33,027 bases of DNA from Anaerolineae bacterium (GTDB taxonomy: Bacteria; Chloroflexota; Anaerolineae; UBA3071): NCBI GenBank assembly GCA_029907105.1, contig JARYMM010000041.1:1-33027 (forward strand), read 5' to 3'. Both the position numbers and the translations under genes were made by a program. The notes under the pieces are model-generated. The model did no database searches. It was not told the DNA's origin and saw only the letters and a list, made by a program, of their open reading frames with translations. Below, piece by piece: positions 14,796 through 23,078 of this stretch (position 1 is its first letter; every line of letters starts with the position of its first letter).

Positions 14796-15266
14796 CTTTT
14801 CGGTGATCTCCACAACCTCGCCACCCGTGAGCGTCAACAGGTCGGCGTAGGCGATGGGGAAGACGGCGTTAGGTGCGCCGGCAGCCGCCCAGACGGTCTC
14901 GAAGCGGGAGAGGCTGCGGTCAATGAGCGTGCGCAGCGGCTGAAGGAGGCCCACCGGTGGCACGCCGCCGGGACTGCAACCCGCCACCGCTTCCACCTCG
15001 GCGGCGCGGGCGATGCGCACTTTCTTCTTGCTGATCCCCAGGAGCCGGGCGATGCGTTTGGCGTCCGCCATCTGATCGCCGGCCACCAGCGCCAGCAGCG
15101 GCTGGCCGTCGGCCATGAAGATCAGCGATTTGACGATGCTGCCCAACGGCGCGCCCACCGCGGCGGCCGCCAGTGGCGCAGTAGCCGTGCTCTCCGCCAG
15201 CTCGACGACGGCGATATCCAGGCCGGCGTCGCGCAGGGCCTGTTGCACTCTATCAACGAGTCTCAT
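14781..15266 (-). CDS. YbaK/ProX-type aminoacyl-tRNA deacylase
   Basis: 161 residues, ribosome site AAAAGGAG six bases before the ATG at 15266. The fold is recognised by GAPLGSIVKSLIF (Lys46 is the conserved lysine) and GGVPPVG (100-106), with LLGISKKKVRIA between. Family members remove wrongly attached amino acids from tRNA, for example Cys or Ala from tRNA-Pro, in trans to the synthetase. Which substrate this one edits cannot be read from sequence. The last residues (EKETST) are encoded by an 8-mer repeat array. It lies 28 bases after dnaE and before pfkA, probably in one transcript. Confidence 0.85.
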   Translation of the reverse strand: MRLVDRVQQALRDAGLDIAVVELAESTATAPLAAAAVGAPLGSIVKSLIFMADGQPLLALVAGDQMADAKRIARLLGISKKKVRIARAAEVEAVAGCSPGGVPPVGLLQPLRTLIDRSLSRFETVWAAAGAPNAVFPIAYADLLTLTGGEVVEITEKETST

Positions 15267-15294
15267 TCCGCTTCTCCTTTTGAAGTTCCCCTTT

Positions 15295-18200
15295 TTAGCC
15301 CCCTTCTATTACGCTCACCGTCCCTGTGCCCAGCAATTTCACCAACTCCTCTTCCAGCGCCGCGCAGTAGCCCGTGGTCTCGTTGGGGAAGCTCAATTGC
15401 CATACGTGTCCATCGGCTTCCACGCGCAGGGTGAAGCGATCCTGACCTTGATAACGGCGCAAGAGCTCGTAGACCTGGCTCAGGCGGTGCAGGTCCGCCT
15501 CCCGATCGGGCGAGCGGCGGAAGGTGATCTCGATCTGGCGAGGGACGTTTTTCGGCTCGCTGACCGTGGGGGGTGACGGGGGTAGCGTGTCGTTTTCCGG
15601 CCAGGGGGGCGGCCATTCCTCCTCTGCCGACCATTCCGGCAGAGGCGCTTCTTCCGGATGACGTGGCTGAACCACATCCGTTTGCACGGAATCGCAGACC
15701 AGCGAGAGTTCCTGGTCGCGCTCCGTGATCTTGCCCGTGACGATGAGGATGCGGCCCAATTCCCACAGCTCTTTGGTGCGTTGCCAGGTATCGGGGAAGA
15801 TGACCACCTCGATGGTGCCCTCCAGGTCCTCCAGTTGGGCAAAGGCCATAGCCTTATTGGTGCGGGTGATGATCGGATTCACCCGCGTCACCATGCCGGC
15901 CACGGTGTGTCGCTCCCCCACCATTTCTTCGCTGAGCTCACCGGAATAGAGGGTGACGATATCGCTGAGGCTGACGGCCACGTGTTGCAGTGGGTGCGCC
16001 GAGATATAACTGCCGGTCAGCTCCTTTTCCCAACGAAGCATCTCGCGGCTTGGTATGGCTGGAACCCGGGCAGAGCTGTTCAGCAGCGGCTCGACCGGCG
16101 GGGCGGCAGCCAGCTCGAAGAGGGAAAGCTGTCCCCGCTCCCGCGCCTGGTGAATTTGGGCGCTGAGGGCCATCATGCGGTCCATGACGTTCAGGATTTG
16201 GAGGCGATTGCCGAGAGAATCCAAAGCGCCGGCCTTGATCAGGCATTCCAAAGCGCGGCGATTGACCTGCCGCAGGTCGACGCGCTCGCAGAACTCCTCC
16301 AGTGAGGAGAACTTTCCCCCTGCCCTGCGGGCAGCCACGATCACTTCCACCGGCCCTTCGCCCACATTTTTGATGGCGCCCAGACCGAAACGAATGGCCC
16401 GCTCCCCGTCTGCTGTCTCCTCGATGGTAAAGCCTGCCTCGCTGTAGTTGACGTCGGGCGGCAGCAACTTGATGTTCATACGGCGACATTCGGCGATGAA
16501 GGTGCCCACCTTTTCTGTTTGGTGTCGCTCCACCGTCAGCAATGCCGTCATGTACTCCATAGGGTAGTAGGCCTTGAGGTAGGCGGTCTGGCAGGTGATG
16601 GCGGCATAGTTGGCTGCATGGGCTCTGTTAAAACCGTAACGGGCGAAGTACTCGATGTCGTCGAAGATGGCGTTGGCGACCTCTTGGGCGACCCCGCGCT
16701 GCGCCGCGCTGGCCACGAAGCGCTGGCGATGCTCCAGTAACTCCTCTTTTTTCTTCTTGCCCACGGCACGCCGCATCAGGTCGGCCTCGGAACCGGAATA
16801 GCCCGCCAGGTCTGTCGCCATGCGGATCACGTCCTCCTGATAGACCATGATGCCGTAGGTTTCAGCCAGGATGGGTTCCAGCCGTGGATCACGGAAGTGG
16901 ATGGCTTCCCGCCCGTGCATGCGGTTAATGTAGCTGTCAATGTGTCCCATCGGGCCTGGCCGATAGAGGGCCACGGTGGCCATGATGTGCTCGAACCTGG
17001 TGGGTTTCATGGTCCTCAGCACCCGCCGCATGCCCGAGGATTCGACCTGGAACAGCCCTGCCACGCGGCCGCTGGCCAGCAGTTGCAGGGCCTTGGGATC
17101 TTCGATGGGGATGGTTTCCAGGTCCAGCTTCCGCCCGTGGTAACGTTCGATCAGATCACAGGCCAACCGCATGACGGTCAGCGTGGCCAGGCCCAGGAAG
17201 TCCAACTTCAGCAGGCCGAGGGCTTCCAGGTCTTCCATGTCGTACTGCACGACGGCCGTGGCTTTCTCATCTCCCTTGGTGGGACGATGCAACGGCGCGT
17301 AGGTGACCAGCGGCTTGTCGGCGATGACCACGCCGGCAGCGTGGGTGGAGGCGTGGCGGACCAGCCCTTCCAGCTTCTGCCCTGTGTCAATCAGTTCCCT
17401 GATGTAATCCACTTCCTCGTAAAGCTGGCGCAACTCTGCCACCGTATCCAGGCCATCCTGGATCTCCTTATCAGGGCCGGAGGGGATCATCTTGGCCACG
17501 CGATCCACCTCGTTTTGTGGGATATCCATGGCCCGACCCACATCGCGGATGACGGCGCGGGGGCCCATGGTGCCGAAGGTGATGATCTGGGCCACGTTGT
17601 GGCGCCCGTATTTCTCGACCGCGTAGTTGATCATCTCTTCGCGGCGGTCATCCGGGTAGTCCAGATCAATGTCTGGCATGCTCACTCGGGCAGGGTTGAG
17701 AAACCGTTCGAAGAAGAGGTTATAGGGCAGTGGATCGAGGGTGGTGAGGCTCAGGCTGTAGGCGACGATGGAGCCGGCCGCCGAGCCGCGTACGTTCCAC
17801 CAGATGCCGTTGCGGCGGGCGTATTCACACAAATCCCAGACGATCAGGAAATAGGTGTCGAACCCCATCTGATGGATGATGTGCAGTTCATGCTCCAGGC
17901 GGGCACGTATCTCTGCATCATCGGCGCGTGCTCCGTAGCGGCGCCGAATGCCCTGCTCGCACAGTTGGCGCAGATACGTCTCGGGGGTGAAACCTTCGGG
18001 CACGGTGAAAGGGGGGAGGTGGTAAGTCTTGAAGTCCAGGTGCAGGTCGCACATCTCGGCGATGCGCATCGTATTGCTCAGCGCGCCGGGGACATCGCCA
18101 AACAGCGCGGCCATCTCTGCCGGCGTCCGCATGTAGTAACTCTCGTCGGCCATGCGCATGCGATCGGCCTGGCGGACGAGAGAGCTCGTCTGGATACAGA

Positions 18201-18870
18201 GCAGCACGTCGTGGTATCTGGCGTCTTCGGGACGTACGTAGTGCACGTCGCTGGTGGCCACCAGGCCCAGGCCAAATTCGCTGGCCAACTCGATCATCTG
18301 GCGATTGGCCTGAGGCAGCCAGGTGATGCCCGGATGGTCTTGCAGTTCGAGGAAGTAGTGTTCGGGGCCGAAGACATCACGATACCAGGCCACCTGCTCA
18401 CGCGCCCGCTCGAAACAACCATCGCGCAGCAGGCGGGGGATCTCCGAGGAGCTACAGCCAGAGCAGCAGACGAGGCCTTCGGCGTGCGTGGCCAGGAAGT
18501 CGCGGTCAATGCGCGGCTTATAGTAGAAGCCTTCCAGTTGAGCAGCGCTGGCGATGTGCATCAGGTTCTGATACCCCGTGTCGTTGTACGCCAGCAACAG
18601 CATGTGGTAGCGCTGCTTGTCCTGTTGCGGATCCCGCTCGTGCATGGAGCCCAGGGCCAGGTACGTTTCCATCCCGATGATGGGCTTGATACCGGCCTCT
18701 TTGCAGGCCTGATAGAACTTGATGGCCCCATACATCGCGCCATGGTCGGTCAGCGCCAGGGCGGGCATGCCCAGTTCCACGGCGCGGCCGACCAGGTCGG
18801 GAATGCGGGCCAGGCCGTCGAGCAGGGAGTACTCGCTATGTACGTGCAGGTGAACAAAGGGTTCGTCCAT
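15295..18870 (-). CDS. dnaE: DNA polymerase III alpha subunit
   Basis: 1191 residues, the usual length. It is the replicative polymerase subunit. The N-terminal PHP domain starts HLHVHSEYSLLDG, with ALTDHGAMYG and ATSDVHYV following, so the metal-binding residues of PHP look kept. The polymerase core carries PDIDLDYPDDRR (~393-404, the two catalytic Asp) and LLKLDFLGL (~550, third Asp). Helix-hairpin-helix sequence follows, then an OB fold (VAGMVTRVNPIITRTNKAMA, residues ~985-1065), then a Pro-rich linker and a C-terminal domain of ~90 residues. A promoter with TATAAT lies 160 bases upstream on this strand. It is the first gene of the dnaE-ybaK-pfkA group. Confidence 0.95.
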   Translation of the reverse strand: MDEPFVHLHVHSEYSLLDGLARIPDLVGRAVELGMPALALTDHGAMYGAIKFYQACKEAGIKPIIGMETYLALGSMHERDPQQDKQRYHMLLLAYNDTGYQNLMHIASAAQLEGFYYKPRIDRDFLATHAEGLVCCSGCSSSEIPRLLRDGCFERAREQVAWYRDVFGPEHYFLELQDHPGITWLPQANRQMIELASEFGLGLVATSDVHYVRPEDARYHDVLLCIQTSSLVRQADRMRMADESYYMRTPAEMAALFGDVPGALSNTMRIAEMCDLHLDFKTYHLPPFTVPEGFTPETYLRQLCEQGIRRRYGARADDAEIRARLEHELHIIHQMGFDTYFLIVWDLCEYARRNGIWWNVRGSAAGSIVAYSLSLTTLDPLPYNLFFERFLNPARVSMPDIDLDYPDDRREEMINYAVEKYGRHNVAQIITFGTMGPRAVIRDVGRAMDIPQNEVDRVAKMIPSGPDKEIQDGLDTVAELRQLYEEVDYIRELIDTGQKLEGLVRHASTHAAGVVIADKPLVTYAPLHRPTKGDEKATAVVQYDMEDLEALGLLKLDFLGLATLTVMRLACDLIERYHGRKLDLETIPIEDPKALQLLASGRVAGLFQVESSGMRRVLRTMKPTRFEHIMATVALYRPGPMGHIDSYINRMHGREAIHFRDPRLEPILAETYGIMVYQEDVIRMATDLAGYSGSEADLMRRAVGKKKKEELLEHRQRFVASAAQRGVAQEVANAIFDDIEYFARYGFNRAHAANYAAITCQTAYLKAYYPMEYMTALLTVERHQTEKVGTFIAECRRMNIKLLPPDVNYSEAGFTIEETADGERAIRFGLGAIKNVGEGPVEVIVAARRAGGKFSSLEEFCERVDLRQVNRRALECLIKAGALDSLGNRLQILNVMDRMMALSAQIHQARERGQLSLFELAAAPPVEPLLNSSARVPAIPSREMLRWEKELTGSYISAHPLQHVAVSLSDIVTLYSGELSEEMVGERHTVAGMVTRVNPIITRTNKAMAFAQLEDLEGTIEVVIFPDTWQRTKELWELGRILIVTGKITERDQELSLVCDSVQTDVVQPRHPEEAPLPEWSAEEEWPPPWPENDTLPPSPPTVSEPKNVPRQIEITFRRSPDREADLHRLSQVYELLRRYQGQDRFTLRVEADGHVWQLSFPNETTGYCAALEEELVKLLGTGTVSVIEGG

Positions 18871-19029
18871 TGTGCCTTGCCAGCATGGGGATCACATCAG
18901 GCTCGGATCGGGGTGAGCGGGCGCACCGCCGTGCGCCTGTACGTGCCATTCTGCCGACCATTCTCCATCAAATCTCCACAATCATGTGTTAAGCTGAAGG
19001 TGGGCCAGGCGCTTACAGAGAGTGGCTTT

Positions 19030-19059
19030 ATTATACCACAAGTGGGGCCTGAAGGGCAA
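19030..19059 (-). promoter_or_regulatory. dnaE promoter
   Basis: Minus strand: -35 TTGCCC (19059-19054), 18-base spacer, -10 TATAAT (19035-19030). The expected start is near 19023, leaving a leader of about 150 bases to the dnaE ATG at 18870. Confidence 0.6.
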
Positions 19060-19090
19060 TGATGGCCAAGGCCCGTTCACAAATTCTGAG

Positions 19091-19134
19091 GTTAGCGTTT
19101 GAGTCTAACGAAACGCTAACGCTTCTCTAACGGA
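19091..19134. promoter_or_regulatory. CTAACG array with a 10-base inverted repeat upstream of dnaE
   Basis: GTTAGCGTTT (19091-19100) and AAACGCTAAC (19111-19120) are perfect 10-base arms with a 10-base spacer. CTAACG occurs three times on this strand (starting near 19105, 19116 and 19127). A closely similar array lies upstream of hsp20 at 22949. It resembles an operator in layout but not the classic CIRCE sequence. Confidence 0.45.
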
Positions 19135-19428
19135 AAACTAATGCGGCCGCGCCATAATCGGTGAAGAGCCGCTTGCCGGCTGTGGGGCGCTTCCAAAGTC
19201 CACACAAGCTGACGATTCACCGCGGAGGACGCCGGGCGCGCTGAGAGAAGCCCCCAATCCTCCCGGCCCTGTGGTACAATGGCCAGCACTTTGGGAAAAC
19301 CCTTGCCGACTGACGGGCTTGCGCAGCGATTGGGCGCAAGCCACAACATGTAGGGGGTGAGGGGTAAGCGAGGGGACGCCCCTCGTACTCCCCGGGCTTC
19401 CGCTGCGCACGCCCACTGACAGGGGCAT
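19135..19428. other. Gene-free spacer with palindromes between dnaE and the zinc protease
   Basis: No coding region is supported; the open frames here change character and lack ribosome sites. Two perfect hairpins are present: GGCTTGCGC/GCGCAAGCC (19316-19342, 9-base loop) and CGAGGGG/CCCCTCG (19369-19385, 3-base loop). They look like dispersed palindromic repeats. Confidence 0.45.
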
Positions 19429-19458
19429 TTAGACACGCCGGGCGAAGTGTGGTATAAT
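19429..19458 (+). promoter_or_regulatory. Promoter of the YugP-type protease
   Basis: -35 TTAGAC (19429-19434), 18-base spacer, -10 TATAAT (19453-19458). The start would be near 19465, about 35 bases before the coding start. Confidence 0.6.
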
Positions 19459-19499
19459 GAAGATACGATGATTGCAAACGAGGAGGTGTGAAACAGGCG

Positions 19500-20198
19500 A
19501 TGTTGTACTTGAACCCGACATATTTCATCTTTGTCCTGCCGGCGTTGCTGCTGGCCTTCTACGCCCAGATGAAGGTGCGCGCGGCCTACAGCCGCTATAC
19601 ACGCAAGGCTAACCTGCGGGGCATCACAGGGTTGCAGGCGGCGCAGACGCTTTTGCCGGCCACGGGCCTGGGTCATGTGAGCGTCGAAGGCATACGCGGC
19701 GAATTGACAGACCACTACGACCCGCGCAGCAAGACGCTGCGCCTGTCCCAGGGTGTGGCCCACGTGCCGTCGGTGGCGGCGTTGGCCATCGTGGCTCATG
19801 AGATCGGCCATGCCCAGCAGGATGCCCAGGGGTACGTGCCGCTCAAGTTGCGCAGCGGCCTGGTGCCTGCCGTGCAATTGAGCGCCTGGGTGGGGCCTAT
19901 CCTCTTCATGATCGGCCTGGTGCTGAACATGCTGGAGCTGGCCTGGCTGGGTGTGATCGCTTTCGCCGCCGGGGCTGTGTTCGCCCTCATCACCTTGCCC
20001 GTGGAATTCAACGCCAGCCGCCGCGGCCTGCAGTTGCTCCGGACATACCAGTTGGCCGATGGGCGAGAGATGCAGGAGGTGAAGAGCGTGCTCAATGCCG
20101 CGGCGCTGACCTATGTGGCGGCGCTGGCCCAGACGTTGGGCACCTTGCTCTACTACATCTTCCTGCTCACCGGTTTCGGTGGCCGCCGACGGCGGTAA
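19500..20198 (+). CDS. Membrane zinc metallopeptidase, YugP family
   Basis: 232 residues from the ATG at 19500. An AGGAGGTG site lies 12 bases upstream; the GTG at 19488 is only one base after it and is unlikely. An N-terminal membrane span (LNPTYFIFVLPALLLAFY) is followed by the zinc site HEIGHAQQD with His100, Glu101 and His104, and then three further hydrophobic stretches at about 117-160 and 205-222. The family is annotated as neutral zinc metallopeptidase 2; the active site faces membrane or cytoplasm, and its substrates are unknown. It is probably involved in membrane-protein turnover. It has its own promoter and precedes two HtrA proteases on the same strand. Confidence 0.88.
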   Translation: MLYLNPTYFIFVLPALLLAFYAQMKVRAAYSRYTRKANLRGITGLQAAQTLLPATGLGHVSVEGIRGELTDHYDPRSKTLRLSQGVAHVPSVAALAIVAHEIGHAQQDAQGYVPLKLRSGLVPAVQLSAWVGPILFMIGLVLNMLELAWLGVIAFAAGAVFALITLPVEFNASRRGLQLLRTYQLADGREMQEVKSVLNAAALTYVAALAQTLGTLLYYIFLLTGFGGRRRR

Positions 20199-20214
20199 TC
20201 GGTAAATTAAACTG

Positions 20215-20292
20215 TTACATTGGTGAACCGGTACATTGGTGAGGCAAAGGCCGTTTGTTCCCAATCTACCAGTGTACCAGCTGCCGATGTAC
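20215..20292. repeat. Inverted pair of tandem 8-mer arrays before htrA
   Basis: Left: TTACATTG, GTGAACCG, GTACATTG, GTGAGGCA (20215-20246). Right, in reverse sense: CCAATCTA, CCAGTGTA, CCAGCTGC, CGATGTAC (20261-20292). The spacer is 14 bases. It has the same design as the array at 14714 but unrelated words. It lies directly before the ribosome site of the next gene. Confidence 0.6.
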
Positions 20293-20310
20293 CAGCAAGG
20301 AGGTGTGCTC

Positions 20311-21549
20311 ATGGACGGTAATATGCGCACGCGACGAATGGTGATCCTGCCTGTTTTGCTGGCTGTGGCTCTGTTGACCATGGCCTGTGGCGTTTGTCCC
20401 CTGGCGACGGGCTTCCGGCCGCCGGAAGTGCAGGAGATCGAACGGGTGGTCACCAGGGTAGTGGAGGTGATCGCTACGCCGACACCTCCATCGTCCCCTG
20501 CAACAGGGTCGCCCACGCCGACCTCTCCATCTGTGATAGATATCGTTATCCAGCCCGGCGCCGACGTGGAGACGGAGATCCTGAACGCCGTCTATCGAAA
20601 GGTTAACCCTTCGGTGGTTAACATCACCACCGACCTGGGGCAGGGTTCCGGTTTCGTGTGGGACGACAAGGGGCACATTGTCACCAACGACCACGTGGTG
20701 CAAGGGGCTGCCGAGGTGTATGTCACCTTCGATGACGGGATGCAGATACCGGCACAGGTGATCGGCGAAGACCCGGACAGCGATCTCGCTGTGGTCAAGG
20801 TGGACGCAGAGTTGCACGAACTGCGGCCGGTGGAGTTGGGCGACGTGGATGATGTGGAGGTGGGCGATCGGGCCATCGCTATCGGCAACCCCTTCGGCCT
20901 GCAGGGCACATTGACCCAGGGCATCATCAGCGCCAAAGGGCGCAGCATCCCCGCCCTGACCAACTTCGCCATTCCCGAGGCTTTGCAGACCGACGCGGCC
21001 ATCAACCCCGGCAACTCCGGCGGGCCATTGCTTGATGCCGAGGGGCGGGTCATCGGCGTGAACGCCCAGATCGAGACCGGGTCTTCGTTCGTGCGGGCCA
21101 ACGCCGGCATCGGCTTCGCCATCCCCGTGAACATCGCCAAAAGGGTCGTGCCGGCGCTGATCGAGACAGGCCACTACGACCATCCCTACCTGGGCATCTC
21201 GATGCAGGCCTACTCACCGTCGCTGTGGAAGTTGCTGGGACTGGACCCGGACCTGCGGGGCGTGTACGTGCTCTCCGTCGTGTCTGGAGGACCGGCAGAT
21301 CAGGCAGGGATACGGGCCGGCACCCGCGACACAGGCAAGTATCTGCCGGGGCCGACAGGGCCTGAGCCGCTGTATGCCGGCGGCGATGTGATCGTGGCCA
21401 TCGGCGACCGGCCGGTGAGGGACAATGCTGACCTGTTGATCTATCTCTTCCGCTATGCTTCGCCGGGCGATGTGGTGGACTTGAAGGTGGTCCGCAACGG
21501 CCGTGAGATGGTTATCCCTGTGAAGCTCGGCGTGCGCCCGCGGCGGTAA
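20311..21549 (+). CDS. HtrA/DegP-type serine protease with PDZ domain (first copy)
   Basis: 412 residues from the ATG at 20311, with AAGGAGGTG upstream. The longer frame from 20236 would translate an 8-mer repeat array and is rejected. A signal segment ending TMACGVC suggests a lipoprotein or signal-anchored protein. A Thr/Pro-rich linker (~60-90) leads to the trypsin-like domain with the full triad His128 (TNDHVV), Asp158 (DSDLAVVKV) and Ser236 (GNSGGPLL). A C-terminal PDZ-like domain begins near YLGIS and includes GGDVIVAIGDRPV. Such proteases degrade misfolded exported proteins. Its immediate neighbour is a second, diverged copy, so tandem duplication is likely. Confidence 0.92.
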   Translation: MDGNMRTRRMVILPVLLAVALLTMACGVCPLATGFRPPEVQEIERVVTRVVEVIATPTPPSSPATGSPTPTSPSVIDIVIQPGADVETEILNAVYRKVNPSVVNITTDLGQGSGFVWDDKGHIVTNDHVVQGAAEVYVTFDDGMQIPAQVIGEDPDSDLAVVKVDAELHELRPVELGDVDDVEVGDRAIAIGNPFGLQGTLTQGIISAKGRSIPALTNFAIPEALQTDAAINPGNSGGPLLDAEGRVIGVNAQIETGSSFVRANAGIGFAIPVNIAKRVVPALIETGHYDHPYLGISMQAYSPSLWKLLGLDPDLRGVYVLSVVSGGPADQAGIRAGTRDTGKYLPGPTGPEPLYAGGDVIVAIGDRPVRDNADLLIYLFRYASPGDVVDLKVVRNGREMVIPVKLGVRPRR

Positions 21550-21559
21550 CAGGGGCAAG

Positions 21560-21587
21560 ATCCAAAGCTCAAAGCTCAAAATCCAAA
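21560..21587. repeat. Four tandem 7-mers after the first htrA
   Basis: ATCCAAA, GCTCAAA, GCTCAAA, ATCCAAA in exact register, 11 bases after the stop codon. Similar 7-mer runs occur at 22920, 25806 and 29614. Confidence 0.65.
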
Positions 21588-21693
21588 GGCCCTCGGGGAT
21601 TTGGAGACACAAGGGATCCCAAAAGTCACAGCGGACTGTCAAGTCCATCGCTTTTCCGTTAGACCCTTCACTTCGTTCAGGACTGATCTGCTG

Positions 21694-21717
21694 GGGCACG
21701 GTCGGGAGACCGTGCCC
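21694..21717. repeat. Palindromic repeat between the two htrA genes
   Basis: GGGCACGGTC (21694-21703), loop GGGA, GACCGTGCCC (21708-21717): a perfect 10-base stem. A shorter relative, GCACGG/CCGTGC, lies at 21921-like position 25921-25940 upstream of the ABC ATPase. It looks like a dispersed REP-type element and could also attenuate transcription between the genes. Confidence 0.55.
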
Positions 21718-21741
21718 TGCAGCGTTTCGATGGGGATGTCT

Positions 21742-22920
21742 ATGAAAGCAGCCAGATTCTTGTGGCTATGGGGCTTGTTAGCCGTGGCTTTGCTGGCTTG
21801 TGCGCCCGAAATGCTCGGCCAGTTGGCTACACCTCCCCCCGCAGCAACCTCCACGCCGGTGGTGATCGTGGTCACGGCCACGCCAACGCCGGGCCTGCCG
21901 GAAGTGCCGATGGGCCTGGAGGCCAGCGAGCAGCGGGTGATCGCCATCTACCGCCGGGTCAGCCCGGCAGTGGTCAACATCACCAGCAAGATCCTGCGAC
22001 AAAGCTTCTTCTGGGGCGTCTATCCGGAGGAGGGGAGTGGCTCTGGCTTCCTCTGGGATGAAGAGGGTCACATCATCACCAACTACCATGTCGTCGAGGA
22101 CGCCCAGACCATCGAGGTGAGCTTTGGCGAGGATGTGGTCATGCCTGCCCGGATCGTGGGCGTGGACCCGCCCAACGACCTGGCTGTGCTGTGGGTGGAG
22201 ACGTTGCCCGAAGGCGTCGAGCCCATCCCGCTGGGGAGTTCCGCCGACCTGCAGGTGGGCCAGATGACCCTGGCCATTGGCAATCCTTTCGGCCAGTTCG
22301 AGCGCACGTTGACCACAGGGGTGATCAGCGCGCTCAACCGCACGCTGGAGGTGGAGAGTGGCCGTGTGCTGCGCCGTGTCATCCAGACCGACGCGGCCAT
22401 CAATCGCGGCAACTCCGGCGGTCCCCTGCTCGATTCACAGGGCCGGCTGATCGGCATCAACACGGCCATCGTCTCTCCCTCTGGTGCCTCGGCCGGTGTG
22501 GGCCTGGCCATACCTGTGGACACGGCCAAACGGGTGGTGCCGGAGCTGATCGCCCATGGCCGTTATCGGCATCCCTGGCTGGGAGTGTTGGGCTACAGCA
22601 TCACGCCAGCCCTGGCCGATGCGCTAAACCTGCCGGTGCGGCAAGGGTTGTTGGTGGCGCAATTCTACCGCGGCAGCCCCGCGCTGGGGGCGGGCCTGCG
22701 GGGAGCGACCGGAGAAGTCATCCTGGGCAACCGTCGCCTCTACGTCGGTGGCGACATCATCACCGCCATTGATGGGCAACCACTGCGCACCTGGGAGGAC
22801 CTGTATGCCTACCTGGAGCTGGAAACGCGCGTCGGGCAGACGGTGGAACTGACCATCTGGCGAGGGGAACAGCAGCTCACGTTGACCGTGCAACTCGTGG
22901 AAGAGCCAACGAGCGGATAG
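21742..22920 (+). CDS. HtrA/DegP-type serine protease with PDZ domain (second copy)
   Basis: 392 residues from the ATG at 21742 (MKAARFLWLWGLLAV). A GGGG site lies six bases upstream, and the signal peptide begins there; upstream in-frame ATGs at 21730 and 21736 are possible. Lipobox LLAC predicts a lipoprotein with Cys21. A Thr/Pro linker (TATPTPGLPEVP) precedes the protease domain: His116 (TNYHVV), Asp146 (PNDLAVLWV) and Ser225 (GNSGGPLL). A PDZ-like domain follows (WLGVLGYSITPAL, then GGDIITAIDGQPL). It shares layout with the gene before it but is clearly diverged, so the two probably differ in substrates or timing. Its stop codon runs into a 7-mer repeat array. Confidence 0.92.
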   Translation: MKAARFLWLWGLLAVALLACAPEMLGQLATPPPAATSTPVVIVVTATPTPGLPEVPMGLEASEQRVIAIYRRVSPAVVNITSKILRQSFFWGVYPEEGSGSGFLWDEEGHIITNYHVVEDAQTIEVSFGEDVVMPARIVGVDPPNDLAVLWVETLPEGVEPIPLGSSADLQVGQMTLAIGNPFGQFERTLTTGVISALNRTLEVESGRVLRRVIQTDAAINRGNSGGPLLDSQGRLIGINTAIVSPSGASAGVGLAIPVDTAKRVVPELIAHGRYRHPWLGVLGYSITPALADALNLPVRQGLLVAQFYRGSPALGAGLRGATGEVILGNRRLYVGGDIITAIDGQPLRTWEDLYAYLELETRVGQTVELTIWRGEQQLTLTVQLVEEPTSG

Positions 22921-22946
22921 CTCAAAGCTCAAAGGCCAAAGCTAAA
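22920..22946. repeat. Tandem 7-mers after the second htrA
   Basis: GCTCAAA, GCTCAAA, GGCCAAA then GCTAAAG, starting on the last base of the stop codon. It is the same family of words as at 21560. Confidence 0.6.
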
Positions 22947-22948
22947 GC

Positions 22949-22999
22949 AAACTCTAACGAAACTCTAACGCCGCGCTAATGCGATTCTAACGCTTGGGG
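22949..22999. promoter_or_regulatory. CTAACG array upstream of the hsp20 pair
   Basis: AAACTCTAACG is repeated twice in tandem (22949-22959, 22960-22970); CTAATGCG and TTCTAACG follow. The block TCTAACGAAACTCTAACGC differs by one base from the corresponding stretch upstream of dnaE near 19104. It ends just before a -10-like TATAGA (about 23000-23005), which suits a heat- or stress-responsive regulator site. Confidence 0.45.
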
Positions 23000-23016
23000 T
23001 ATAGAATGAAAGCAGA

Positions 23017-23033
23017 GATCGGGGAAACCGATC
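23017..23033 (+). promoter_or_regulatory. Hairpin in the hsp20 leader
   Basis: GATCGG (23017-23022), loop GGAAA, CCGATC (23028-23033), in the expected 5' untranslated region about 45 bases before the ATG. It could affect mRNA stability; the ribosome site itself is not in the stem. Confidence 0.35.
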
Positions 23034-23078
23034 CCCTTCGTATGCTCAACCAATTCAGTGGCTTAAGGAGGTGTGAAC

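Noticed and set aside
16897-19062. A 721-codon open frame on the plus strand across dnaE
   Set aside because: Antisense shadow of DnaE; no domain-like sequence or ribosome site.
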